From positions 1 to 64,000 of the forward strand of contig NZ_JADX01000022.1 of the NCBI RefSeq assembly GCF_000518605.1: a DNA stretch of 64,000 bases, read 5' to 3'. This document shows positions 46,139-53,801 of this stretch, piece by piece; the stretch's first letter is position 1, and each line of letters opens with the position of its first letter. A model generated the notes under the pieces. It was not told the DNA's origin. It ran no database searches and saw nothing but the letters and a program-made list of their open reading frames with translations. Made by a program: the position numbers and the translations under genes. The stretch is from Shewanella fidelis ATCC BAA-318 (GTDB lineage: Bacteria; Pseudomonadota; Gammaproteobacteria; Enterobacterales; Shewanellaceae).

Positions 46139-46984
46139 ATGTTAATCACACGACTCACTTCACCGGTTTTAATTATTGCCTATAAAGAGATCTGCGATAG
46201 TTCCCGCAATCGCTGGTTGGCATTCATGGGCAGTATGTTTTTAGTGTTGTCTTTGAGCGTTAGCTTTGCAGGTAGCGCCGTGACAGGCAGTCTATATTTG
46301 CCAGAGATTGACAGCCTAATGAGCAGTCTATCGACAATCTCAGTATTTATTATTCCGTTAGCGGCGATTTTATTGTGTTACGACAGCTTTGTTGGCGAAG
46401 ATGAGTCAGGCACTTTGTTGTTACTGCTGTCATACCCTTTGACCCGATTACAGATCTTGCTTGGCAAGCTGCTCGGCCATGTGATTGTAATGTTGGTCGC
46501 CACAGGTGCTGCATTTGGTCTGACGGCATTACTGTTATTAATGCTTGGCGAGCATTACGACAAAGGCGAGCTAATTGCCGCCTTTGCTCAGTTCTTATTG
46601 AGCAGTAATTTGTTAGCGCTCACTTTTATTTTAATTAGCTATATCGTTAGCCTTAAGAGCACAGAAAAGGCCAAAGCTATCGGTGGTTTGCTGCTGATTT
46701 GGTTTTTGTTTGTATTGATCTACGATTTAATTTTACTGACTATCTTAGTGTCCGATTTTTCGTTTGCGGATCAGTATGTAATTAATGCCCTTATTGCCAT
46801 GAGCCCGACCGATCTATATCGGGCAATCAACCTAGTCGCCATCGATGGTAATAACGCCAGTGGTAGTTTAGCTATGTTAGCCAGTTCAGACTGGGGCTTA
46901 GCAAGTTTATATGGGCTACTTTTGTTATGGATCTCTAGTTTGACGTTGATCTCTCATCGAATTTTTAAATACAAACCGCTGTAG
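46139..46984 (+). CDS. nosY: NosY-like ABC transporter permease
   Basis: 281 residues with six membrane helices. The NosY-type N-terminus IIAYKEICDSSRNRWLAFMGSMFLVLSLS and the loop YDSFVGEDESGTLLLLLSYPLTRLQILLGKLLGH are recognisable. Partner of NosF and NosD. Last gene of the rightward sir/nos run before the regulator. Confidence 0.93.
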   Translation: MLITRLTSPVLIIAYKEICDSSRNRWLAFMGSMFLVLSLSVSFAGSAVTGSLYLPEIDSLMSSLSTISVFIIPLAAILLCYDSFVGEDESGTLLLLLSYPLTRLQILLGKLLGHVIVMLVATGAAFGLTALLLLMLGEHYDKGELIAAFAQFLLSSNLLALTFILISYIVSLKSTEKAKAIGGLLLIWFLFVLIYDLILLTILVSDFSFADQYVINALIAMSPTDLYRAINLVAIDGNNASGSLAMLASSDWGLASLYGLLLLWISSLTLISHRIFKYKPL

Positions 46985-47246
46985 TAGTCAGAACTCGATG
47001 GTTAGATTTCGCTAATGAGCCGCTAAACGGCATAGGTGTGACAGCTAATATAATTGCCGCAAATATTAGCTGTTAATGCTGCTGTTAGCTGACTGTTTTG
47101 GGTTAATAATCACATTCTACTTAAGTACTTAACGGTAGAATTCGCCTGTTTATTCGCTTGATCCCTAAATGACTTCATTGCTTGTTACTCTACAGAGGTG
47201 ATTTAGGAATACATCAATTACGCAGAAGAATTAAAAGAGGTTAATT
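46985..47246. other. Intergenic region before the ToxR-like gene
   Basis: 262 AT-rich bases. No clear terminator after nosY and no clear operator seen. An inverted AGCTAATATAA / AATATTAGCT-like sequence occurs near 47041-47072. Confidence 0.35.
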
Positions 47247-48530
47247 GTGTTGAAAATTACTCCTTATTTGGAGTTGGATACTGAGGCTAACCAATTAGTT
47301 GATCATGTTAGTGGTAAAAAGGTCAGCTTAACCTTTTCTGAATCCGCAGTACTTCACCGACTTCTATTGTCATCAAATCCAGTATGCTCGAAAGAAGAGT
47401 TACTGAGTGCGGGCTGGCCTGACCGTGTTGTTGCTGTGACGTCATTAACGCAATGCATCAGTACCTTGCGTAAAAAGCTCGATCCCTATAGAGAAGTGCA
47501 GTTAAAAACTGTTGCTCGTCGTGGTTATCAGTTGCATATCGCTAGTCAATCCCATGTGAAAATGTTGGCAGTTAATGATGCTGAATCAATGAAGGCCGCC
47601 ATTTTTGATGTGTCTTTACTGGTCAAAATATCCGGCATAGTAGTTTTGCTTATTCTTGCATTAAGCGCTTGGTATTGCAGTGATTATCATAAGATAAAAC
47701 AAAATTTAGCCCGTTGGAGCGCCGATCCTCAAGTTGAGCTGCAAATAGGTGGTTTAAGGGGCAATGCTAAGCTGCTAGTTAAAGATGATGCACAGCACCT
47801 GCACCCATTTATGTGGGAGAAGCATCTTCAACCTGATAATAGCTTTATGACCTGTCATAAAGGCTTTAATGCGTTTGCCGCTACAGATGGTAGTAACTAT
47901 TCGATGGCGATTTGCCCCGGGACAGATGATGAACAATGTTCGGGTAATGGCTTAATCAACATTACTTCGGTGGACTCTGAGCCTGCAAATCTGAATATGC
48001 CGGAGTTTATGGAGCTGTCGAGTGCGATGGAGCAACGCATTCGTTATAACCGCGTAATGCTGCCAGAAAGCACAGGCGTTAAAGGCTCGTTGTTAGAGCA
48101 TAACTATCAAGCGGACGTGTATTTCCCTGTAAAAGATGAGCTGCTTATTCGTGCAGATATCAATATGTCGCTTATCTTTGATTCAGAGGATACCGGTGAG
48201 TTTCACTTATCTACCTGTATAACAGATGAAGACTGCTTAACTACGCCGATTAAGTACAAGGTACGTGGTACGTTTAAGCAATACTCGAGCAGTATTGATG
48301 GCTTAAAAGCGGATATTTTTCAAGTTCGTGTGCAGCAAAAAGACTTGATTAAACCAGATAAGTTAAACGATTCCGCAGTGCGTTTTTATCGTGATTTGCG
48401 TAAGCGCGATATTAAAGACAGAGAGATGTATTTTATTCGTGTACACCAAGATCATAAGACCGCGGTTTGGGTCATCCCGTTGTTTGGACAAGTAACGGCT
48501 TGGTACCATTATGAGAGAATCGATATTTAG
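47247..48530 (+). CDS. ToxR/CadC-like transmembrane transcription regulator
   Basis: 427 residues starting at GTG with AAAAGAGG six bases upstream. N-terminal OmpR/ToxR-type winged helix (residues about 1-105: VSLTFSESAVLHRLLL ... TSLTQCISTLRKKLDPYREVQLKTVARRGYQL), one membrane helix (about 128-148) and a periplasmic domain of about 275 residues with cysteines in MTCHKGF, ICPGTDDEQCSG and STCITDEDC. No known periplasmic domain recognised. It follows the sir/nos genes in the same direction and is a candidate sensor-regulator for them. Ends at a terminator. Confidence 0.88.
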   Translation: MLKITPYLELDTEANQLVDHVSGKKVSLTFSESAVLHRLLLSSNPVCSKEELLSAGWPDRVVAVTSLTQCISTLRKKLDPYREVQLKTVARRGYQLHIASQSHVKMLAVNDAESMKAAIFDVSLLVKISGIVVLLILALSAWYCSDYHKIKQNLARWSADPQVELQIGGLRGNAKLLVKDDAQHLHPFMWEKHLQPDNSFMTCHKGFNAFAATDGSNYSMAICPGTDDEQCSGNGLINITSVDSEPANLNMPEFMELSSAMEQRIRYNRVMLPESTGVKGSLLEHNYQADVYFPVKDELLIRADINMSLIFDSEDTGEFHLSTCITDEDCLTTPIKYKVRGTFKQYSSSIDGLKADIFQVRVQQKDLIKPDKLNDSAVRFYRDLRKRDIKDREMYFIRVHQDHKTAVWVIPLFGQVTAWYHYERIDI

Positions 48531-48592
48531 GCTCATATCGAGCTGAGCTTAATAAGTTTGGCGTGTTTGTTGAGTGCTGAGTGTCACTTTGG

Positions 48593-48618
48593 AAGCCCAC
48601 AGTAATGTGGGCTTTTTT
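48593..48618 (+). terminator. Terminator after the ToxR-like gene
   Basis: AAGCCCACA and TGTGGGCTT arms with a 4-base loop, followed by a T-run. Confidence 0.92.
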
Positions 48619-48679
48619 GTGCCCTTGTTTTGGCTGTGGGGCTCTACATTAAGGGGAGCAGACTGCGCCTGACCTTTAA

Positions 48680-48696
48680 GTTAGACAGCGTCTAAC
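48680..48696. repeat. Perfect inverted repeat GTTAGAC / GTCTAAC
   Basis: GTTAGACAGCGTCTAAC, 7-base arms around AGC, at the edge of the structured element. The two arms fit the integron core-site forms GTTRRRY and RYYYAAC, but back to back; see findings. Confidence 0.6.
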
Positions 48697-48700
48697 AATC

Positions 48701-48930
48701 AACGTCGTGGCGCTTCGCCCACACCCGAGTCAAGGGGGAAAGCGCTTGTCCCCCTTAACAAACCCTCAGCGCCCCAAACGAAGTTGTTGATCCTCATACT
48801 CCAATGAAAATCGCCTAACGGCTCAGATGGGACATCCATGTCCCCCTGAGCCTGAACCATCATCCATGATGGTTCTACGGCATTTTCATTTGCGCATTTC
48901 GGCAACTTCGATGGGGAATTGGTGTTTTCT
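48701..48930 (-). repeat. Structured repeat element, long form
   Basis: A dense set of pairings. Outer stem CCCC...CGAAGTTG (48772-48786) with CAACTTCG...GGGG (48903-48916); inner stem ATGAAAAT.GCC (48804-48815) with GGCATTTTCAT (48879-48889); inside it two hairpins, 48821-48851 (GCTCAG..GGGACAT / ATGTCCC.CTGAGC) and 48854-48875 (GAACCATCAT / ATGATGGTTC). Further out are a GTGGCG hairpin (48707-48722) and AAGGGGG/CCCCCTT (48732-48756). Read on the minus strand it aligns with the element at 49764-49910. Other bases in 48531-49166 hold no supported gene. Confidence 0.65.
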
Positions 48931-49166
48931 GTGAGTTCCATATTTCAAATAGTCCCTCTGATTGGTCATTAAAATCCTCCTAAAAAAGCACATGGAGCCA
49001 TATGAATCATGCTCTTTTTGTTTTTGTGTTATGTTTAAAACAATGGGTTATAGTTTGGTGGCGGAGCATTGCCAAGACGCATTGATAATATTTAAAAATA
49101 CAGCAACGATAATAATGTTATTGTTGTTACCACTTAATAAGCTGTTAGGCTGCAAAGGAAAGCTAG

Positions 49167-49694
49167 GTGAGTAATTTCAATATTAGAACCTTAAATCAAA
49201 ATGATTGGTCAACATACAGAGAGCTTCGCCTTCGCTCTCTTCAAGACTCTCCAGACTCTTTCGGTAGTAGTTATGAAAAAGAGTTTTGCTTTTCACGTGA
49301 TGAATGGGCTTCTCGTCTTGACCTCGATAATATGGTTGAATCGGCTCTCCCACTTATTGCAGAGTTAAATGGGGTTGCAGTTGGTTTAGCTTGGGGGATA
49401 CAGCATAACCCTCAGGATAAAACTGCTCATATTTATCAAATGTGGGTTTCCCCGAATGCTCGTGGTCAAGGCGTAGGTAGTTTATTGCTTAAAAATATTA
49501 TAGCGTGGTCAAATGAACTTAATTTAGATTATGTTTCGTTAGCGGTAACAACCATTAATAAAACGGCTGTAGAGTTATATAAAGCTTATGGCTTTGAGGC
49601 TGATGGCGCATTAGAAGATCTTCGTGAAGGTTCAGAATTGCTTGTTCAGCCCATGAAATTGAAACTGTGCGCGATAGCGCCTAATCGAAATTAA
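49167..49694 (+). CDS. GNAT acetyltransferase in a cassette-like setting
   Basis: 175 residues starting at GTG with AAAGGAA six bases upstream. GNAT fold: NIRTLNQNDWSTYRELRLRSLQDSPDSFGSSYEKE, the acetyl-CoA loop QMWVSPNARGQGVGSLLLKNIIAW, and a C-terminal TINKTAVELYKAYGFEADG. Acceptor unknown; this branch includes small-molecule and stress acetyltransferases. The gene is visibly more AT-rich than its neighbours and lies between two inverted, structured repeat elements; GTTAGGC sits 16 bases before the start. These point to acquisition as a cassette. Confidence 0.88.
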   Translation: MSNFNIRTLNQNDWSTYRELRLRSLQDSPDSFGSSYEKEFCFSRDEWASRLDLDNMVESALPLIAELNGVAVGLAWGIQHNPQDKTAHIYQMWVSPNARGQGVGSLLLKNIIAWSNELNLDYVSLAVTTINKTAVELYKAYGFEADGALEDLREGSELLVQPMKLKLCAIAPNRN

Positions 49695-49763
49695 ACAAGG
49701 ACAAAAACAGAAGTTGACAGGGTCACTCAACTATAGAGACTTATAATATATTGCACTCAAAAC

Positions 49764-49910
49764 TGACTGAAAACATCTAACTCGCCATCGAAGATGAGTG
49801 AGGGTTAACAACTTCTTTGGGGCGGCTCGGACTCTTTATAAGGAGCTGACCAATAGGGGATTTCTGTTGATCCCCTTTTGACCGAGTGTGAGCTGGAAGC
49901 TCACGACGTT
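49764..49910 (+). repeat. Structured repeat element, short form
   Basis: Homologous to the minus strand of 48701-48930: shared GAAAACA, CCATCGAAG, AACAACTTC, TTTGGGGCG, a CCCC-type hairpin, TTGAC and CACGACGTT appear in the same order. It lacks the two-hairpin inner domain. Own hairpins: AGGGGAT/GATCCCCT (about 49855-49877), GTGAGC/GCTCAC (about 49888-49904), then CGGCC/GGCCG and GGCGT/ACGCC just beyond. The remaining bases to 50041 hold no gene. Confidence 0.6.
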
Positions 49911-50041
49911 CTTCGGCCGATAGGCCGCATATTTAGGCGTTGCTCACGCCCTTCTTAAACAGGCTTGATTGCTTATCAACTGAGATTATGAGACAACCCC
50001 ATATTAGATAACAGGATGATAAATATAGGGTTAAACAATTG

Positions 50042-50719
50042 ATGAACCTCAAGCTAATCACTCTACTAGCATGTCTGCTCGGGTACTCAAGCATTGGCTA
50101 TGCAGCCAGTTTTGATTGCACGAAAGCCAAGGCTAAGATTGAAAAGCAGATCTGTGCTGATGATGAGCTGAGCCAGTTAGATACTGAGCTAATGGCTGCT
50201 TATAAATTGTATCGGGCGCAGCTTGCTGATGAAGGCAAATTGCAGCTTAAACATGCACAAAGAGCATGGCTGAAGCAGCGCAATAAAGACTGCAGTGATG
50301 ATACGTCAGCTTGTGCAGATATTTACCAGCAACGCATTACACAACTGTTAGCCCAAGTGTCAGAGGGTAAACAGATCTCAGCTAAGGATTTTTATCAGCA
50401 TTTCAATATGCGAACCATTTATAGCTCCTATGGCCAACGTTTAAAGTACTATTGTGAGTCGTACCCGCAAGACTTCTTTACAACACCAGAGTTTATCTCT
50501 GCCACTAAGCTTGAAATGGTTGAGGGTGACAATATCTGGACAGTTTCAATCGCGCCAGATAATCGTGTAACCCTAGGTAATCAGATCACCTCAGGTACTT
50601 ATCACTCTGTGACTTCCCATCGTTTGTACTTCGACAAAAACAATAATGACTGGCGTACATTACAAACATTTATCGCTGTGCCTGATGACTGCGTGGCTTA
50701 TGGAACACAAGATAGTTAA
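50042..50719 (+). CDS. Secreted LprI/DUF1311-domain protein
   Basis: 225 residues with a signal peptide (about 1-21, ending GYAA). The N-terminal mature part fits the LprI/DUF1311 pattern: FDCTKAKAKIEKQICADDELSQLDTELMAAYKLYRAQ ... LKHAQRAWLKQRNKDCSD, with four paired cysteines. LprI-type domains occur in periplasmic lysozyme inhibitors. The C-terminal half (about 115-225, YQHFNMRTIYSSYGQRLKYYCESYPQDFF) has no recognised family. TTG at 50039 precedes ATG 50042; the ATG is preferred. No strong ribosome site is visible. Confidence 0.8.
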   Translation: MNLKLITLLACLLGYSSIGYAASFDCTKAKAKIEKQICADDELSQLDTELMAAYKLYRAQLADEGKLQLKHAQRAWLKQRNKDCSDDTSACADIYQQRITQLLAQVSEGKQISAKDFYQHFNMRTIYSSYGQRLKYYCESYPQDFFTTPEFISATKLEMVEGDNIWTVSIAPDNRVTLGNQITSGTYHSVTSHRLYFDKNNNDWRTLQTFIAVPDDCVAYGTQDS

Positions 50720-50982
50720 CTTGGAACAAGCCGAGCTTGATAAAGGTCGGCTATTTAGCCTCTTATCTACTTAGTAAGTTAACCAATCTATAGAATACCG
50801 CGGCTAAATTTTGCCCTTGATATTAATCCTTTCTTGGTGCGTCAGCGTATTAAAAATACCAATGAAATTATTGCTTAAGTAATGGCACTAACAATAGTTG
50901 AATCGGCTGAGAGTCGGAGGTTAATTTGCGGTCGGTTTACAAGTTGTGCCCTGCTAAACATAAGTATTAGTGGAGATAAAAC

Positions 50983-51158
50983 GTGTTTTCAATATTTAAA
51001 AGAGACCCTGCTAAGAAACTTAAAAAGCGGTATTTTGCTAGCTAGAGCAAGTGATGTTAGCTCAGCGAAATGGCGACATTAAAACCTACTCTGAACTTTC
51101 TGCAGAGGCAGATGAGATCGACAAGCAAATATCAAGACTTAATCAATCATCAAGTTAG
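50983..51158 (+). pseudogene. DUF6435-type small protein gene broken by a frameshift
   Basis: GTG 50983 has GGAG seven bases upstream and reads (M)FSIFKRDPAKKLKKRYFAS, then hits TAG 51043. One base out of phase, from 51042, the frame continues LEQVMLAQRNGDIKTYSELS and on through AEADEIDKQI to TAG 51156-51158. Together they match the small DUF6435 family (F.FFK.DP.KKL...Y......AMQAQR.GDI..Y..L...AE). A single base loss near 51040 explains it and would restore 58 codons. The rest of 50720-51307 has no other gene. Confidence 0.72.
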
Positions 51159-51269
51159 CGTTCACTGTTTAACGTGGTTTATAGAAGCTAGCTTTTACAA
51201 AGTTATTATTCATACGATCTAGCATTAAGGCTGTTGACTTTAAAATATTTCATCATTAAATTAACGCTA

Positions 51270-51293
51270 TTAACTTAATGGTGTTAACTTAAT
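51270..51293. promoter_or_regulatory. Candidate TetR operator (direct repeat)
   Basis: TTAACTTAAT occurs at 51270-51279 and 51284-51293, 14 bases apart, ending 14 bases before the TetR start. The second lies within GTTAACTTAATAAGGCTAAC, which is partly symmetrical. Placement suits autorepression. Confidence 0.4.
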
Positions 51294-51307
51294 AAGGCTA
51301 ACAAAAA

Positions 51308-51925
51308 ATGGTTGCGACAAACACTAAAGGTCGGCCTGCGCAAATTTCTAAGGTCGAGGTGATTGAGTGCGCGTTAAATTTGGGGCTGCACAACTTATCT
51401 ATGCACGCTTTAGCTAAGCAATTAGGTGTCACTGCAACAGCGCTTTATCGCCATGTTAGCTCGAAAGAAGAACTTATCGCTTGTTGCTGTGATTACGTAA
51501 TGAAGCGGGTAGGTATTCCTGCAGAAACTGATTGGCAGCAGTATTTATATTGTTTCGCTAAAAACTTTAGAAGTTCGTTACTTGCCGTCCCCCATTCAGT
51601 GCAATTTATTCGCCATCATCAACAGTTTACCCCTGCTACATCTATTCTTGTGGACGATGCTTTAGGTGTGCTGCGTAACGAGCATTTTGATGCTGAAGTT
51701 GGATTTATGGCATTTGTTAGCGTGTATACAAAGGTGATGGATATTGTGCAGCACCAAGAGCAAGCCTTAGCCAATTCTACAAATGAACAAGAGCTAGCGG
51801 TTGATGCTGAAGTCTTGCCTAATCTAGCATGGCTATTGGCGCAAGCTAAGCCTGTTGACTATGAACGCTATTTTGAAGATAGCATAAAAATTACTCTCGA
51901 AGGTTTAAAAGCTGTTTATCGTTAA
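51308..51925 (+). CDS. TetR-family transcriptional regulator
   Basis: 205 residues. HTH near residues 30-55: NLSMHALAKQLGVTATALYRHVSSKEELIAC. The C-terminal ligand-binding part shows no specific family. Followed after 35 bases by the DUF1992 gene, likely the same transcript. Effector unknown. Confidence 0.9.
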   Translation: MVATNTKGRPAQISKVEVIECALNLGLHNLSMHALAKQLGVTATALYRHVSSKEELIACCCDYVMKRVGIPAETDWQQYLYCFAKNFRSSLLAVPHSVQFIRHHQQFTPATSILVDDALGVLRNEHFDAEVGFMAFVSVYTKVMDIVQHQEQALANSTNEQELAVDAEVLPNLAWLLAQAKPVDYERYFEDSIKITLEGLKAVYR

Positions 51926-51960
51926 CGATAGAGAGTGCTGAAAGTTTATAAGGAAACGCT

Positions 51961-52254
51961 ATGAGCTTGTATGTTGAAGATTACATTTCTCGCCAGGTAC
52001 AAAAAATAAGCGAGTCGGGTGAAATGGCAAATAACCCTTACCAAGGGAAGCGTTTAGAGTTAGAGAGTTACTTTAGATCGCCTGTCGAAAACAGAGCAAT
52101 TAACCGCTTTTTATCTGATAGTGGTTTTGTTCCGCCTAAAATTCAGATCTTAGCTGAAATTAAAGTGCTTGAATCTCAACAAGAGCAAGAATATAGCTTA
52201 GATACTCAGCTTAAGTTAAATGCTTTACGTTTGAAGTATGATATGAGCAAGTGA
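51961..52254 (+). CDS. DUF1992 (YhdN/DnaJ-homologue-like) protein
   Basis: 97 residues. Resembles E. coli YhdN/DUF1992: EDYISRQVQKISESGEMANNPYQGKRLELESYF (compare the family's AQ..GEFDNLPG.GKPL.LDD), then NRFLSDSGFVPPKIQILAEIKVLE and a helical end. Cytoplasmic, unknown function. AAGGAAA is just upstream of the ATG. Confidence 0.78.
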   Translation: MSLYVEDYISRQVQKISESGEMANNPYQGKRLELESYFRSPVENRAINRFLSDSGFVPPKIQILAEIKVLESQQEQEYSLDTQLKLNALRLKYDMSK

Positions 52255-52276
52255 ACCGTTGCTTGTAAGTGGAGAG

Positions 52277-52306
52277 GCAAGGAGGAGCATAAACTATCCT
52301 CCTTGC
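52277..52306. terminator. Hairpin between convergent genes
   Basis: GCAAGGAGGA and TCCTCCTTGC arms, 10 bp, loop 10. No T-run, so termination is uncertain. Confidence 0.5.
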
Positions 52307-52328
52307 TAAGCGCAGAGTCAAAGCTTAA

Positions 52329-53606
52329 TTAGAATCTGTTGCTAAAGGTTAGCACTAAATTTTGGCTATCATAGTTGGCAACAAACTCAGTGTTATCAAG
52401 CTCTGTTTCGGTGTAGCTGTATTTGAAACCCATTTCCCAAGCATCATTAAAGTCATACTTTACGCCTGCTTCTGCTAATAGGTAGTTATCGCTTTCCCAG
52501 CCTTGATATTGGAGGTTGGTTATTGCTGAAAACCCTTCTGTGAGTCGCCATGAGAGCTTTGCTGTAGCCGCTGGCATTGCTCGCCAATGATCTTCGCTAG
52601 CGTATTGACCGCCGTTTTCATCAAGGTCAACATCGAGTTCAATCATGTGTAAATATAGCCCTAGGCCGACATCTAGCTTCACTGCATCATTCACCTGTAA
52701 GCCTTTGTAGATATTGCCCCCTAGCATCCAATGCCTAAATGCGGTGAGTACTTCGCTGCCTGCTTCAAAGGTTTGACCGTCTAAGGTAAAGTCTTGAGCA
52801 ACTGTGCCACGACGACGTGTTTCTGTTGGTGTAAACTCCAACTCTATTAGGTCGCCACCGCCGAGTTGGTACTGATAATTCACATAGGAGAAAGGCTGGT
52901 ATTCATCGATAAGTTCGTCTCTAACTAGATAGTCTTTAGCGCCTGCTTGAGCAGAGCTATCAGCAATGTTAGTACCGACACCAAGTTCTAATTTGTGTTT
53001 AAGGTCAACAATCTTTTGCGCTTTGGATTTATGTTGAGTCTTTAGCACTTCATCCGTTACCGTTACCCCCACGGCAAAACCGTCAGCTGTTGGTTGAGCG
53101 TTAAAGTAAACGCCATCAACTTTATGCGGTGAAACAAACATTTGGTTCATCAAAAATGCTGTAGATGCACCTGCCACAACATCGCCTGCATAGTGGCGGT
53201 TGCCATGAATACGACTCGCTCCTACAAAGGTGGCTGCAGCATACGCTGGTACCCCCCATTTAGCGCCATAACGGCTTTGTAAGAAAGCTGCACCAGAAAA
53301 AGCGGCAGCGGTGTGACCCGAAGGAAATGAGTTCCAACTACTCTCATTAGGGCGGCTGCGTCCAACAGCTTGTTTTACGCCATGCACAATGACTTGGGTA
53401 CTTAATGTTGAGTAAGTTAATTGTTTAGCGCCTTCGAGATCATCGTGCATCCATGCAGCAAAAAAGCCTGTGGCAGGGATGAGAATTTGCAACATGTCAC
53501 CGGCTTCAACAATTGAGTCGTCAACTGAATCATTAATGCCATTGCTAGCCCACGCTGGAGTGGTCATTGCTACCATTACTGCAGCGATAAGTTTATTTTT
53601 ATTCAT
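52329..53606 (-). CDS. PAP2-type phosphatase fused to a probable outer-membrane beta-barrel
   Basis: 425 residues with a signal peptide (ending AWA). Residues about 25-160 are a PAP2 domain with all three motifs: KQAVGRSRP (78-86), PSGH (95-98) and SRIHGNRHYAGD (131-142). From about 190 to the end there are alternating amphipathic strands (LGVGTNIADSS, FSYVNYQYQLGGGDLIELEF, AKLSWRLTEGFSAITNLQY, WEMGFKYSYTETE) and a terminal aromatic (NRF), as in outer-membrane barrels. PAP2 enzymes remove phosphate from lipids or pyrophosphates. AAGGAT lies five bases before the ATG. Confidence 0.85.
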   Translation of the reverse strand: MNKNKLIAAVMVAMTTPAWASNGINDSVDDSIVEAGDMLQILIPATGFFAAWMHDDLEGAKQLTYSTLSTQVIVHGVKQAVGRSRPNESSWNSFPSGHTAAAFSGAAFLQSRYGAKWGVPAYAAATFVGASRIHGNRHYAGDVVAGASTAFLMNQMFVSPHKVDGVYFNAQPTADGFAVGVTVTDEVLKTQHKSKAQKIVDLKHKLELGVGTNIADSSAQAGAKDYLVRDELIDEYQPFSYVNYQYQLGGGDLIELEFTPTETRRRGTVAQDFTLDGQTFEAGSEVLTAFRHWMLGGNIYKGLQVNDAVKLDVGLGLYLHMIELDVDLDENGGQYASEDHWRAMPAATAKLSWRLTEGFSAITNLQYQGWESDNYLLAEAGVKYDFNDAWEMGFKYSYTETELDNTEFVANYDSQNLVLTFSNRF

Positions 53607-53801
53607 AATACATCCTTTTAATTACCTTAAACTTTATATGGGTACTGCAATGTATTGTTACATTTACCACTTTTTAGGTACACAGTCGTACGGTTAAAGT
53701 GTGCATTTTGTAACAGTGTTGAATTTTTGTTGCTTTTTTGGTCTTCCACTGTGAACTATTTGCTGGCGTAAGAGTCCGTGTTTTTATCGTTGTATGTCTA
53801 T

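Noticed and set aside
43318..46984. Nitrous oxide reduction operon
   Set aside because: NosLDFY are present but no NosZ or NosR gene is in the window, and they follow the sir genes directly.
48699..48941. 80-codon minus-strand open frame (MELTENTNSPSKLPKCANENA...)
   Set aside because: It coincides with the structured repeat element; the homologous short element carries stops and frameshifts in the same frame, so the frame is probably a by-product of the repeat.
48962..49174. 70-codon plus-strand open frame before the GNAT gene
   Set aside because: AT-rich, no ribosome site, low-complexity peptide, and it runs into the GNAT start.
50882..51082. 66-codon plus-strand open frame
   Set aside because: It overlaps the DUF6435-type pseudogene in a third frame; the family match lies in the other two frames.
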